A stretch of 64,000 nt of DNA from Antrodiella citrinella (GCA_004802725.1 SGPM01000086.1:1-64000), one strand, 5' to 3'; numbered from the stretch's first letter, positions 22,615 to 35,382 are shown. Notes: generated from the sequence alone by a model not told the origin. Program-made: numbers and translations.

Positions 22615-24019
22615 CCTCGGTAGCGTAGTCGGTGAAACGAGCGTGGTGGAAGGCGAAAAGACGAAACAGGATCTGCATTGTTTCTGCACAGAGTCTTGTA
22701 GGGTTTGCAGGCGCGTCTACCGCTTCGCGGAGTAGTCCAGAATTTGACAGATGATATTGATCATCAGAATTCCTACGTTGCAAAGTCGTGCCCTCTAGAC
22801 CAGACCTGCGGTGCACTACTGTGTTGTCCTGCTGCATGGCCTATTTTTACATACCTAGACCCGGACTGAATGGGCTGGAAAATCAGAGATGGGCTATGGC
22901 GAGTCCATACGGAGATTGGAAGTGGCAATAAGGAGGCTGCAGGCTGCAGCAACAAGCGGTTGTCCAAACGTAGGAGATAAAGGCAAGATGCTAACGCGTA
23001 GCAAAACTCCAGGTCCGGAACTTGTCTGCAAATGCACAGCCAGTCTCTGTCTCTCAGCCTAGCTGGAAGCCGTGAAATCTGTAGTGGTCACAAGATGAAG
23101 GGCACGCAGACGGATTCATGACTTGTCCTGAGAGAATATTTAGCGAAAGTAGGAGGTTCAGAATTGTATAACTTAGGAACATGAGGGATGTCGCATCATA
23201 TAGCGTCATATGCGGCAAGGTTTTCCTGCATAACCGAGAAAAAAATTGAGCAGCTGCTCAAACTCTTCCAGGACGTCCGTTACTGCGCATGCTGAGCCCA
23301 GTCAATATTCATGTCCTCATACGACCACGACTGACTTTACCTCGTATGAGGTACAAATATGAAATGCAGTGCCGTCGTCTCACCTGGCTTGCGGAGGGGA
23401 AATACACCCGCTTGAATCAGTACATCCAGGGCGCCGTTTACTAAGGGAGACGTTCAGCAACACCGTACGACCACGATGACTTTTGCTGAAGCAACCGTGT
23501 CACGAGTCATGTTTGATTGAGAAGTTGGACGATTCAACTGTGGCATTTGGCGCTACCTACAAGGAATCAAGACGAGTCCTTCAGTTGCGCCAGTGACCTG
23601 ATGAATTCAAATTGAACGCTGGCAACTCTCATCTCTCATCTTAGCCTACTTAGCTGGATTGCAGCGATGCCGCAGTAGCAACCGTACGGTCGTCGTTTTG
23701 GGCCACAAGACAGAGATGTAGAAAGACAGCCTTGTCTTCCATAACAGGACTGACAAAAGATGTCGAGTTCAAAGAACACATCACGAAGGAGAAGAATGAC
23801 ACGCACTTTACGTCCCGACACAGTCGCCGAGAAACTGGTGGGACTACTTTGTCAAAGTGTCAACAGAGTCTCCAATTTCAATCCGGAATTCGGGTGCAGA
23901 ACGCAGAAGGGTATTCTATTACAACAGCAGGTCAAAGCAATCGACATTTCAGAATCGTACATACAGGCATGAGAGAGGTCGTCACCTCACCTCGCACGCG
24001 GACATCCATTTCATCCTCA
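22615..24019. other. 1.4 kb without a supported gene; contains a hairpin and a repeated motif
   Basis: The first 200 bases are the upstream region of membrane paralog B and share short blocks with the region before 43701. Beyond that I see no coding signal on either strand. A perfect 10-base inverted repeat lies at 23315-23351. The motif TACGACCACGA followed by TGACTTT recurs at 23320 and 23466. Confidence 0.45.
23315..23351. repeat. Perfect 10-base inverted repeat
   Basis: CCTCATACGA at 23315-23324 is the reverse complement of 23342-23351, with a 17-base spacer. There are no flanking genes within 600 bases, so a terminator role is unlikely. Confidence 0.6.
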
Positions 24020-24560
24020 TTACGCACCATCCTGTTGCATGAACGGATTCGCGATCTCTTTTGAACCGTCTACGGGGCTCAGGAGGGTGATCGTTGGTCC
24101 TCGTAAGACTACGAGTCCGAGTGAACGCGTTGTAGAGCCAGTTTCTAGCGGATTGAATCACGAATTAGCACTTGGATGTATCTTCAGAGTGACGTAACAC
24201 ACCAAATTCCAAAGTCTCCTCCACCTCATCCAATACGAGATTGAGAAGTTGGTCAAATCCTTTCAGAATACCCGTAACTGTTGGAGTCATCGTTCAGCAG
24301 TATATCTTGGCGCGACTACGTAACTCTGCGCACCTTCTCTCCCGCCAGTGAATTTCACCCTTATCCTTTCGTTCACGTATTTTGAAAGATCGAGAATGGC
24401 CTCACGCTTCGGTTTGTCCATTGTCGGTTGGGCACCTCTGGGTGCGCCACCGCGGAAAGGAGCACCGCGCATGCCTCCTCTGGGCGCATTTCCTCTGCCC
24501 TGTTGAATATGAGTACGAATCCTTCGAATTGGGAGCTGAATCACACACCCTTTCTGCCAT
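24020..24560 (-). CDS. LSM7: U6 snRNA-associated Sm-like protein LSm7
   Basis: A subunit of the LSm1-7 (cytoplasmic mRNA decay) and LSm2-8 (nuclear U6 snRNA) rings. The first exon is only MAER (ATG at 24558-24560). After a 46-base intron come an RG-rich stretch (GMRGAPFRGGAPRG) and the Sm1 motif (ILDLSKYVNERIRVKFTGGRE). The next exon carries TGILKGFDQLLNLVLDEVEE, and a later exon the Sm2 motif (TRSLGLVVLRGPTITLLSP). The protein ends EIANPFMQQDGA, very like other LSm7 C-termini. Three to four short introns. It is divergent from importin-beta with 333 bases between starts. Confidence 0.93.
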
Positions 24561-24893
24561 TATTGTTACAGTATGAATGAGATTGTGAGATGGTAAAATG
24601 ATGGACCCGAAGAAAAAAGCGATTACCTACTTTCGGCGTAAGCGCGCGTACTGTAGCTCAGCCTGAGCTTTGTCTGCAACGTCTGCCTCTCCCTCCCATT
24701 ACCCTTCCCTCCACGCACACAAGTACGTACATTTGCACCATCCTCCTGCCTTTTTATTTCTTTCTCTAACTCTTACGACAGTAATCCATCTCAAGGGTCA
24801 AATTCTCTACCAAATTACACATCTAGCCTCCCTGCTCAGTGGCCTCGCAAACAACGACAGGAAGCGAAACGCAACGTCCAAGAAACATCCACG

Positions 24894-27800
24894 ATGAACG
24901 CTACAGAACTCCTTGCCAACACTCTCTCTGCGGGTGCGTGTCGTTCTGCTCGTTATCTCGAGGTCGCGCATGCGCCTGATTTCTGATCTCTCCTCTCTCT
25001 TTCGTGTTCAGATGCACATACGCGCCAGGATGCCACCCAGAAGCTGGAGAACGCTTCCCAGGAGAACTACGTACGTTTACCCATTCTGCGAGAGGTCTTT
25101 TGTTGCGTGATTGACTGACTTCTCGGATCTTGTGGCACCGCAGCCTGCGTACATGCTGATGCTCTCGTCTGAGCTCGTGAACGAAGGGTCACAGCCTCAT
25201 GTACGGAACGCGGCTGGTCTCGCTCTCAAGAACGCACTCACTGCTCGCGTATGTTTCCTAACCTTTTTCCTCATTTATTTTCACTCACGTCTTCAATCAG
25301 GACATCACGCGCTCACAAGAAGCCGCCACCCGATGGCTCAGTCTGGATGTCAACTCGCGGGGCAAGGTCAAGCAGGACTCGCTGAACGCGCTGAGTTCGA
25401 CAACAGGGAAAGTCGGTACGGTCGCCGCGCAGGTCGTTGCCGCGATCGCCACAGTGGAGTTGCCACAGAACCAATGGATGGAAGTGATTGAGATCTTGCT
25501 CGGGTTCGTGAACAACACCGCGAACGCACCCAACACCGGGTTGCGTGTGGCGACGTTGCAGGCGATTGGTTTTTTGTGCGAATCGATCGTGAGTCCTTGG
25601 CTTTTGTGCTGTTTCGTCTTCCGAACGGCGATTCGTGTTTTGTTCTGGTACTGATATTGCCCGTACAGAAACCCGATATTCTGGCCGCACGATCCAACGA
25701 GATCTTGACCGCCGTTATACATGGTGCCCGCAAGGAGGAGCCAGTCGCCGAGGTTCAGCGTGCTGCCATTACCGCCCTCTACAACTCGCTAGAGTTCGTG
25801 CGCGAAAACTTTGATCGTGAAGTAAGTCTTGATCTTGGACTCATCGATATCATCGACCCATGGGTACTCTTTTCAGGGCGAGCGGAATTACATCATGCAG
25901 GTTGTCTGCGAAGCAACACAGAATCAGGACAGCCAGGTGCAAGTCGGCGCGTTCGAGTGCTTGGTGAAGATCATGACTCTGTACTACGACAAAATGAGTT
26001 TCTACATGGAAAGGGCTCTTTTCGGCGTATGTGGTCTTCCTTCGTATTACGTGCAACTGAATGACTGATGCGAACCTCCCAACCGGTACAGTTGACGGTT
26101 ATGGGCATGAAGCACACCGAAGATACTATTGCGTTGCAAGCTATTGAATTCTGGTCCACTGTCTGCGAGATCGAGGCTGAGCTGGCCTGGGAACTGTCCG
26201 AGGTTTGTCCCCACCTTCTATTGTCGATCTTACGGGCGCTCACCAACTCCACCGGTCCAGGCCACTGAATACGGCGAGGTTCCGGAGAACGAGTCCAAGT
26301 TCTTCGCTAAAATTGCGCTGCCTGAGATCGTCCCCGTTCTACTCCTCCTCCTCACGCGCCAAGAAGAAGATGCGGACGAGGAAGAGTGGAACGTGTCCAT
26401 GGCCGCAGGCACTTGCCTCGGGCTCCTCGCCACTGCTGTCGCCGACACTATCGTCCCCGCTGTGATCCCCTTCATTGAGGCCAACATCCGCGCGCAAGAC
26501 TGGCATCAGCGCGAGGCGGCTGTTATGTCCTTCGGGTCCATCCTCGACGGACCTGACCCGGCAGTCCTCACGCCCCTCGTGAACCAGGCGCTCCCCATTC
26601 TCATCGACATGATGACAGACGGTATGGCGAACGTCAAGGACACTGTCTCCTGGACACTCGGAAGGATCTGCGACCTGTTGGTTGGTACAATCAAGCCCGA
26701 CGTGCACCTGCATCCCCTAATCTCTGCGTGTGTGAACGGGCTCGCTGATAACCCGCGTATTGCTACGAACTGCTGTTGGGCGTTGATCAACTTGGCCGAT
26801 CAGATGGCGTATACTGAGGACGGGTTGCCGCAAGTTCCGAGCCCCCTCGCACCGTACTATGAAGGTATAATTCAAGCTTTGTTGAGTAGTACCGAGACGT
26901 ACGTGGTCTATAAGCTATTGTTTGAGCTGTTTGCTGACTCGTATATCGCAGTGCTACTAATGAGGGCAACTACCGCACTGCTGCGTATCAGGCCATCACG
27001 TCGTACGTCAGCCATGCTACACCTGAATCCATCTCGGTCGTGCAGAACACCACCGTCGCGATCATCCAACGTATGGAGCACCTCATCTCAGTACAGGTTA
27101 GTCATTGTCAGCTGGTAATGGTTACGGGTTGCTCACCGTCATCATATTCTCGCAGAACCAAATTCTTGGTGTTGACGACCGGAACAACTGGAACGACCTG
27201 CAAAGCAACTTCTGCAGCGTCCTCATCGTAAGCGTCCAGTAAAATAAAGATAGGCAGCTCGCTGATTCGTCTACAGAGTGCCATCCGGACACTGGAGAAG
27301 GGTATCCAACCGTTAGCAGACCGCATCATGACCGCCCTCCTGCAACTGATCCAAGCCGCCGGCAAGACCTCCACCGTCCTCGAAGACGCCTTCCTCGTCG
27401 TCGGCTCGCTCGCCGCCGCCCTCGAACAAGGCTTCACGCCCTACATGCAAGCTTTCCTCCCCTTCCTCGCGCCCGCGCTCAAAGCGCACGAAGACACGCA
27501 GCTATGCACTGTCGCCGTCGGCGTTATCGGCGACCTCTCACGTGCCCTCGGTGAGGAGAGCACGCAGTATGCAGAGCCGTTCATGACGGTGTTACTGGAG
27601 AACCTGCAGAGTGAGGTGTTGAATAGGAATGTGAAGATCCCGATCTTATCGTGCTTTGGTGATATTGCGTTGGCGATTGGGGCGGCGTTTGAGCCGTATT
27701 TGCAGACTACGATGGGCGTGCTGAGACAGGCGGGTGCTGTGCAGCCTAATCCTGTGAGTTGTTGCAGAAGTATTCTTGATGTGTAGAGTAGTAGCTGACT

Positions 27801-28287
27801 TTCTATATAGCTCGACACCGACCTTGTTGACTATGTCACGCAATTGCGCGAAGGTATCCTTGAGGCGTACACTGGTATCGTCGCCGGCCTCAAGAACACC
27901 GAGAAGGGTCCGTGTACTCTACCAGCTTATCTCCAGCTGATCGCTGACCGCTTATGACAGTGACTTTGCTCCTGGCATACGTGCCCAATATCCTTGAACT
28001 CATCCAACGCTGCCTCGCCGACACTGAGAAGACCGACGCAGTGCACAAGGCATCCATCGGGCTCATCGGTGACCTCGCGGACACGTTCCCCGAGGGCCAG
28101 ATCAAGCAGTATCTGTTGGCGGAGTGGATCAGCGCCGAGTTACGTATGAAGCAGAGGGCATCTGGAGAGGTCAGAAAGACGATACGATGGACTCGTGAGG
28201 TATACTTCTTCCGTCTGGTCCGTTGTGTCTGGATGATGTGCTGATGGTGAATTATTTCTTCAGGTTGTCAAGCGTGCTACTGCATAG
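24894..28287 (+). CDS. KAP95: Importin subunit beta-1 (karyopherin beta)
   Basis: The nuclear import receptor that binds importin-alpha, cargo, Ran-GTP and FG nucleoporins. Start ATG at 24894 ([13 protein letters not shown]); about twelve exons follow. HEAT repeats run along the whole protein, for example [63 protein letters not shown], the acidic-loop region [57 protein letters not shown], and [17 protein letters not shown] near the C-terminus. The protein ends VVKRATA. A length near 860 residues and the repeat order match Kap95. It shares a 333-base promoter region with divergent LSM7. Confidence 0.96.
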
Positions 28288-30175
28288 ATTTTTTTTTGTT
28301 CTCTTTTACTCTGTTCTGTTTTCTTTTCTTCTCCTGACACTAGGGCATGTCATGTTATTCCCCACTCGCTGTTTCTTACTTAGTTTTTCCACGCATTTCA
28401 TCGTCTCATCGACCGGCACTCTGAAGGAGGCACATCACATTGTAGAGTGGGCGTTCTTGCCCCAAGTTTTCCACATTTACGAATCTTTGTTTTTGTTGTT
28501 TTCCCGCCACCTCCCTTTTGAACCTTGATTGTCTTTCCGTATGTTTCTTCCTTCCACGCCAATATCCCATTTGATCTTTCTCCCACCATTCTCCCCCATC
28601 CATCACGACTTCACGATCGTCTGCTCTCACTCACCTCAACCTCTCTCCAATCCAAATGTATCCCTGGGTTTCCCATTCCAAAACGTGTTCTCTGTCCTCC
28701 TACACTTTCTCTCTCTCCCTCAATCTCAATGGTTCTCGTTACTTACCGATCGCTCGCTGTTGCATGCATAATCTCGACCCTACCTACGCTATGATAGCCC
28801 TTCTCGTCTGTGTTTTTGTCGTCATGATTCATGGGTCAATTGGTTCCTCAAGGGAGCTTCAAGCCTGCATCTCTCCGCATCCCAGGGGCCTCCGCGTCCT
28901 GGGCTTTTTCTGTTCTTGTTTTTCTGCTAGGTGTGGCGAGGCGGGGCATGTTACATATACAGTATCCACGCTGTTGTGTTGTTCTTTTCTTTACGTTTCT
29001 GAAGGAGACTATAATGAGATTATCCTTGTCAACTGCTACCTTGCTTCCCTTCGCCGTTGCCTGCGATGCATAATCGCCATTCGTTCGATACCACTCAATT
29101 CGCCATTTGTGAGCGCTTTCGACTGTTTTCTGTCAAGACCTTCATGCATTCTCGGTTCATACCCTCGCAAACTCAACATGTATTCTGTTTCTCTAGCAAA
29201 TGTTTCGAATACTTACTGAACAAACCACAGCATTCCAGTTCTAATGGTTGGTCACAAGCCACTCATGACGTTGTCTGTCAATGTCACCCAACAAATACAA
29301 ATGAAAAACAGCCTCTGCTAAGGATACAGTGATGGCCATGAAGACATGACATGCCTCTGGCAACTGATCAAGGTACCGGTGCACCGGTCGTGAGCTGTGA
29401 CCGATGGTCATCGTGAAGAACGGGGGGAACAGGTCAACCTTCAGTAGCCATGGGTCTCGAGTGCTAGCAGCGCTGTTCATACCAAAAATATCGTTTTACT
29501 TCCCTACGTTCCTTCATATTACCTTTTTCTTTTCCACCAGGTACTTCATGATTCTAATGCGCAGCGATGACCTTGAAGGGGTCTCGAGGATAGGTCTGGC
29601 AGAGAACGGCAAAGACCGAGTGGAACAAATGCTCCCCTGGGTGAAACAGATTACGTAAACCATCGGTAAGATCTAGATCTGCGATCAGGCATGCTTGCGT
29701 ATGCCGATCACTGTGGCTTCTCCCGCCGGCAACCTTTCTAGGAGTCAACTTACTGACGACGACGATGGACACAAAAAAACCTGGAGACCAAGCTAGCCAT
29801 GTGAAGCGGTCAGATAAATGTCTAGTGTTTGAAACAAAGGATCTGGGGACCATGGCAAAAATCTTCCGCCGCTTTCCTCCGCTCGAACATCTAGGAACCT
29901 GCACCTGAGGCGAGTTGCCACCTCGGACGATGACAATTGACTGGTCCATCCCTCTGCTTGTGTGCGTCGCAGACGTATATTTCTTGTACACAATACACTG
30001 ACTTGTCGATTTTCTGGTCTACAGCATCCAAGTCAACAAGACGGTCGGTCTTCGGAAGCACTCAATACCACGCCATTGCGTCATCACTCCACCTGGGCTA
30101 ATTGTCAGTCGCTGTGCTCTATGGATTTCAACGTCTTTATAACGAGTACTTCAATTTCAAGAAAAATCAATCAAC
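28288..30175. other. 1.9 kb, T-rich, no supported gene
   Basis: The first several hundred bases are T/C-rich and look like the importin-beta 3' UTR and beyond. Open frames at 28656-29219 (plus) and 29554-29991 (minus) have no motif I know and biased composition. I cannot support a gene here. Confidence 0.4.
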
Positions 30176-30795
30176 ATGTCTTTAGGTGACGGTAAATGAT
30201 ATTTCCTTGCATAAATCCATGGCGTTCTCAGACTGACTTCGCTCTAAACGCAAACTCAACCTTTACAATCTCAAGCCGACGCCAAATTCCCAGATTCCAC
30301 AGCACACGGATTACCTCCTTCTCCGTCTCGCGAGAATCCCGGACAGGTGAGGCTATCTACCGGCTCACCTCTTTGAACAAGGTTCACTCACAGGACTGAA
30401 TGGGCCAGGTTTTCCCGAAATCAGACCCTAAAGGTACTTAACCTCTCACCCCTCCCCGATAACCATTGCAGCTCACGCGGACACTGTTAGCTGCACCCGC
30501 GGGAGCCATTCCGGGGACTGGCGGCGACCACGAGCCGAGCTCGTTCATGGGGAACCCGTTTGCCTTGCAAGGCGTATACAACAAGCTCGACAGCGCGCTG
30601 GACGGGGTCATCTCTGCCCTCGAAGGTGAGGGGCGTAGCGCCGGATCGTCTGCGAATGAGGACGCCACAGTTCGGAAGTTCAAGGGATGGAAGAGCGAGC
30701 TGGACGCTATGCGTCGGTCCGGACAGACACGGGGACACGCGCTTCCTGAGGGAGACCGCGGAGCGCAGCAGGAAGGAGGGATGTTTACGGATTGA
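30176..30795 (+). CDS. Small unrecognised protein of about 136 residues
   Basis: Three exons give a continuous frame: 30176-30191 (MSLGD plus one base), 30276-30346 (DAKFPDSTAHGLPPSPSREN) and 30472-30795. The last exon reads LTRTLLAAPAGAIPGTGG, then SSFMGNPFALQGVYNKLDSA and FKGWKSELDAMRRSG, ending GGMFTD. All junctions fit GT-AG and keep phase, which argues for a real gene. There is no signal peptide or membrane segment, and it is rich in small and polar residues. I recognise no domain. Function unknown. Confidence 0.5.
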
Positions 30796-31068
30796 TACAT
30801 GGACAAATAGCCTGATTTGTGTATTGAAAGAAGAACAAGAACTGCATGTAATACAATGAGAAGATTTGGAGCGGATGGAACCATCCGTCGCATGACAGAT
30901 GTATCTGCGATGTGGACATACTAGAAATACAGTGATCGGGTATGACATGTAACTGTGAAGACCGGTGTCAACGGCATACAATCGTCCAGCGGTAAGAACT
31001 CAGCTACATTGTTGTGATGCTGCGGCTTGAATCAACGGAGGCAACGACACAGCTTGCGGTGTATACCG

Positions 31069-32162
31069 CTAATAAGCCGTCAAGGGTGTGGAGTGGTCGT
31101 TTCGTGACCGAGAATGCGATGATTGACCGGTGCAATAGATCCCAAACCTAGGGCTCCGCCGATAATATGTGGGTGCAGGCTCATCGGCTTCGTCCTCGTC
31201 GCTATCGCTGTCCGTTTCCTCGCCCGTATTGTCGTCATCAATGTGGGCGCTGAGGGGAGGTGAGACGCTGCGCGATCTCAGAGGAACAGCGGCAACCGCG
31301 GTAGCACGAGGCGTAGTCGAACGAGCACGGTAGTGATTTCGCCCACATAGTAATTCATCCGGTGCTGCGGTGAGATAGGTGAGGCGGTGCATATCAATGA
31401 CTGGAAGTGACTCACGAGGCATGGTGCGGTAGTCAGGAGGCGTGGCATGCTGTAGAGAATTTGATGGCGCCCCCGCATGCGGTGACGGCGTCGAAGGCGT
31501 ATGTTGTGGCGGCGAGCGGGAGCCCAGTGTCGATCTCGAGTCAACCGGTGACGCCTGAGAGAATTCAGCAAGGTCTTCTGACGCTGGCGTGCGTAGATTG
31601 GTAAATAGCGGCAGCAGAAGTCTGTTAATGCGGCCTGGACAAGGATGCCGTTAAGTAATAGCGCTGATGGTGGTCAACAATGAACTTTGTTACCGTGGAG
31701 AGTGCGGTCGTGTACACAACGACGGAACCGCTGAAGCATTCGCAGCAGCTTAAAATAGGCAAGCTTGTACGGAAACAAGGACGGTTCACAGCTTGCGAAT
31801 TTGTACAGCTTTACACCAGCGCCACTGAGTGTGGTTTGGGCGATCTGTAATAATACGACGTCGAAGCCATTGTGAACACAGTCTATTATACTAGCGGAAG
31901 GTATCTGCTCGTTTACCTCCATTAAAGTAACAATCTGCACATAATAATGCGAAACCACCGACGAGTGAGTAAAAACATGAATGTGGCCATAAATCAATCA
32001 TCCTACCTTGCGACAATGGCGGTTGATCTCAGGAGATGTGAATTTCTCGCAAGTGAGCAATTGACTTGCTGCGTGTAGAAAATGTCGGAGACTAGATAAT
32101 CGACGGGCGAGATCGCCAGCAGAGGCCTGTAAATTGGGGGCAGCGCTGAAAGACGGAGCCAT
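31069..32162 (-). CDS. Unrecognised protein with helical N-terminus and acidic, serine-rich C-terminus
   Basis: Start chosen at ATG 32160-32162 (MAPSFSAAPNLQASAGDLA, then RRLSSLRHFLHAASQLLTCE). After an intron the next exon has LQIAQTTLSGAGVKLYKFAS and YKLAYFKLLRMLQRFRR. The final exon starts RINRLLLPLFTNLRTPASED and runs through a proline/serine-rich linker, ESLPVIDMHRLTYLTAA, an acidic run (EETDSDSDEDEADEP) and a basic tail ending STPLTAY. Exon joins are GT-AG by eye. I recognise no domain. The layout (ordered helical start, disordered charged tail) suggests a nuclear or scaffold protein, but that is a guess. Confidence 0.5.
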
Positions 32163-33966
32163 CGCGGGAGACTTATGAAGGGACGAGGAAGCTGGGAGCA
32201 GAAGGAAAGGGGAGGCAAAGAGAGACGGGGTATAGATGCTGGGTCCAACGTGTCTAAATAGGTGCAGACTCCCGAACTGCGGTATTATCCGAGACGGGTT
32301 AAGATCATATCAGCATTCTAGTTCATTCGGAGAGGATTCATGGGGGCCTCTCTTCCCTCACTCATCACATTTGCGCATGTCCAGTCCAGAACACATAGCC
32401 AGATTTATGCTGGTCACAGCAACGCCCGGGACAGCCGGACGAGAATGTCGTGACCTGACTGGAGAAAGGTGGGGACCCGTTCAGCGAATCCTGCGGAAGA
32501 CACGACCGTTGTCACGGTTTTGTTTCGGTCTTGTTCGTCAGTCAGTTCGTGGGAAGCGCACTCTAGTTACCCATATACGGTATGGTAAGTTCCGTGGGAA
32601 CATCAAACAGCCAATCGGCGGTTCTCGGCTCACTATCTGGGGACTCTTCTCTTGCCAGCGAACACCGATGTGTCCTCTGTCTCTTGATCTGCTGAGAGGG
32701 AAAAAATCCTTTCAGGCCTCTTTTCGAATGCCATCGATTATTCCGGTTCCACGCCGCTCCTCTATCGTGCTTTTATCGCCGGTGTGAGTGACATGTCCAG
32801 AACCGGAGGTCTGTTGGTTGTTTGACGGCCCTGTCTGTCACAGTAAATGCTGCCAGTGGTAACGCAGACAGAGCAGGAGTTTTCTCTTGTTCCGACTCGA
32901 CAGATTGTCCAGCGGTGATGGGGGCACGATACGGACCAAATTTCTCTGATCAGAGGCTGATAGTGTCGCTCAGGCCATCAGTACCGTGGTGCCTGCTTAT
33001 TGTGGCGAAAAGGCCGAAATACATCCCCAGACGCGACGTTTATACGAGGCTACGAGCGACTTCAAAGCAGCGACCTCGTCATATTTTTATATGGGGCGGA
33101 ACGAACCGGTAACGCATGACCAGAGGCCACGCCGATACCTCGCCTTCTCCGGGAATGAAGATCAGCCCAAGAACACCGCTGCTTGCGTGCTGACACATGA
33201 GGCATCTCGAAGAAGACACTACAGTTTGAAACGACAGCGGGCAAGCAGCGGGTTGATCAAGTTCGCTGCACTCGTAAGTACGTACCGTAGACGCGAACTT
33301 GAATCATGGAAGGATAGTCAGGAGGCTGTCACCGGTACCCCCCTGATGAGACACCAAAATACCAGTCATACCACCTGTTATGAGCACAGTCCTCACAAAA
33401 GTATTGCATGATTATAAGTACTCGACATCGATTTCATGGCACATAAAATTGCACTGTATGTATGTTTCACGAGCCTGAGCGCTGAGCGCGGCTGATGCCA
33501 AATCTGGCGATCGGTGATCGGGAATCGGTTCATGATTGTTTGGCCGAACCATCGGTTCACCCGACGACTCACGGATTTGGCGAGGAACTCACGTATACTA
33601 AGTTTGTACTACTATTCGTGCGCGTGAGCGAACTATACGACAGGTTCCGTTCCATGTTCTGAGGGATAAAGTGCTACTAACTAATCATTCTGTAGGACCG
33701 TCGGAAATGCGTCGTTTGAATTATTTAACAGGATGTGAACTGTCATATCAAATTCTCTCTAACGGAGCTGTCAAGGCAGTCCTACTACTGTTCTTGTACT
33801 AGACGCGCCATACACCCTTCTCTAACGACGCACAGGACGTAGCGGTATCGTAAGCACCCACTGATATGTTGGTAGGAAGACGTACTTCTTTCTCACTTCC
33901 AGATCCTCCTACAGCTTTTCTCTGATTCCCACACCGATTAGTACATCTGATCAGACCCACATCGAC
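32163..33966. other. 1.8 kb without a supported gene
   Basis: Open frames at 32236-32787, 32822-33112 and 32986-33411 have no recognisable motif and look like chance. The region upstream of the HET gene (about 33500-33960) should hold its promoter; I see no clear TATA. Confidence 0.4.
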
Positions 33967-35382
33967 ATGGATTTCCGCCTCCTGGTCAAGCAACCCACCG
34001 GCAGCGATTCTTCTCAACCGTCCATAACGTTGGAAGGGAACCAGTGGTTCTTGAGCGAGTCCCTCAACATCGACTCAGACTCGATACCGAAGTACGCATG
34101 CGTGTCGTACGTCTGGGGACCAGGCAGACTCGCCAACCCCATCCACTCGTCGGTCCTGATGTCCGATCGCACCCTTACGGTCTTGTGCGCCGCCATCAGG
34201 AACAGCCATTTCGACGCTTTCTGGATCGACGCTTTCTGTGTCCCGGTCGATCCTGTCTACAAAGGTCCTACACTGGAGAGCATGGGGTACATTTATGCCC
34301 AGGCTTTGAAGGTCATAGCGGTGCTGGCACCCCGATCTTTCGCTGCGATCCAACAGATGACGGCGTTCAAGAAGGGAGACGCCATCTCGTCAGAGTTGTT
34401 GGACGATATGGAGCGTGAAGTGTGGATCAATAGTGTGTGGACATACCAGGAAGTCGTCAACAGCACCGGCATGTTCTTCGTCGGTGAGGACACCGCAGAT
34501 GGCAACATGCTCGACTGTGCTTATTTTCTGAACGGCATTGGGTACTATATGGCGCAGTACAGCAAAGCCTTCAGCCTCACCGTCTTCGAAATGCGGAAAC
34601 GGTATCCGAAACTCGACACATTTGAGGACCTCGCCGCGGACTGGATGATGGCAGGCTACACCGAGAGATCGGCGTTGGAGATTATGTCGAACATGGGACG
34701 CCGGGTCTTCGACGACCCCAAGAACTACTTTTACTCCATGATCGGCGCGCTGACGCAGAAGCCGTCCCAGAGGTCGAAGAAGCCATCTGTGGAGACACTG
34801 GCAGAGTCGTTCATGGCTGTTGCAGAGGAGAAGGGCGACTACTCTTTTGTTTTCTCCTCTGCGCCGCGAGACGAACGACCTGGGTTGGAGTGGCGGCCGC
34901 GTCCGCAGCTGCTCCGTGCGGGTGTGACTTGGCGCGTGGACGGAGAGATGCTCAAGGGGACGAAGGAACCGGGTGGAATCCGTCTACACGAGATTGTCGT
35001 CGTGCATCCAGGCGAAGCAGTGGGACTTGTGGCCCGAAGTATCATATATACCTGGATGAATGCCCTAGAGCTGGAAAGCGAACCTGATGCTGTTATCGCC
35101 ATTAAAATGCGCGAGTTGCTCAAGTTCTTAGGCTTCACGGGGACGGGACGGACGATCTTGACTGAGCATGGGTTCGCTTATCCTCAGGAAGAAGTACCGG
35201 AGGGAGCGGCGGTGGAAGTCTGGCTAGCTACTGGTGTCTACTACTTGTTCGGTGCTCCCGCCATGATAGTTGCACATGTAGACGATACTGCACGGTACAT
35301 ACCGGCCGTGTTTGCGGGGTCTGGACGGTGGCTGGAGGGTCGCACCGATGTGTTCATTCCGATGAGCAGTGCCCGGTTGTAG
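33967..35382 (+). CDS. HET-domain (heterokaryon incompatibility type) protein
   Basis: A single-exon gene of 471 residues. The HET signature blocks are present in order: KYACVSYVWGPG (residues about 43-54), DAFWIDAFCVPVDP (about 82-95), MGYIYAQALKVIAVLAP (about 105-121) and INSVWTYQEVVNSTG (about 157-171). The C-terminal 250 residues are unlike anything I recognise. In ascomycetes HET proteins trigger cell death on fusion of unlike hyphae; in basidiomycetes their role is mostly untested. The protein ends SSARL, and ARL is a weak variant of a peroxisomal signal, probably by chance. Its stop lies 184 bases from the stop of a facing membrane-protein gene. Confidence 0.8.
   Translation: MDFRLLVKQPTGSDSSQPSITLEGNQWFLSESLNIDSDSIPKYACVSYVWGPGRLANPIHSSVLMSDRTLTVLCAAIRNSHFDAFWIDAFCVPVDPVYKGPTLESMGYIYAQALKVIAVLAPRSFAAIQQMTAFKKGDAISSELLDDMEREVWINSVWTYQEVVNSTGMFFVGEDTADGNMLDCAYFLNGIGYYMAQYSKAFSLTVFEMRKRYPKLDTFEDLAADWMMAGYTERSALEIMSNMGRRVFDDPKNYFYSMIGALTQKPSQRSKKPSVETLAESFMAVAEEKGDYSFVFSSAPRDERPGLEWRPRPQLLRAGVTWRVDGEMLKGTKEPGGIRLHEIVVVHPGEAVGLVARSIIYTWMNALELESEPDAVIAIKMRELLKFLGFTGTGRTILTEHGFAYPQEEVPEGAAVEVWLATGVYYLFGAPAMIVAHVDDTARYIPAVFAGSGRWLEGRTDVFIPMSSARL

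Noticed and set aside
28656..29219. 187-codon open frame downstream of importin-beta
   Set aside because: Cysteine/serine-rich translation of T-rich DNA with no known motif; most likely 3' UTR or intergenic.
29554..29991. 145-codon minus-strand frame with a hydrophobic stretch
   Set aside because: One hydrophobic segment suggested a membrane protein, but no family signature or exon partner was found.
32236..33411. Three overlapping plus-strand frames before the HET gene
   Set aside because: No shared frame, motif or splice logic; they look like chance open frames.
33967..35382. C-terminal ARL of the HET protein as a peroxisomal signal
   Set aside because: ARL is a weak variant, upstream residues are not supportive, and HET proteins are not known in peroxisomes.
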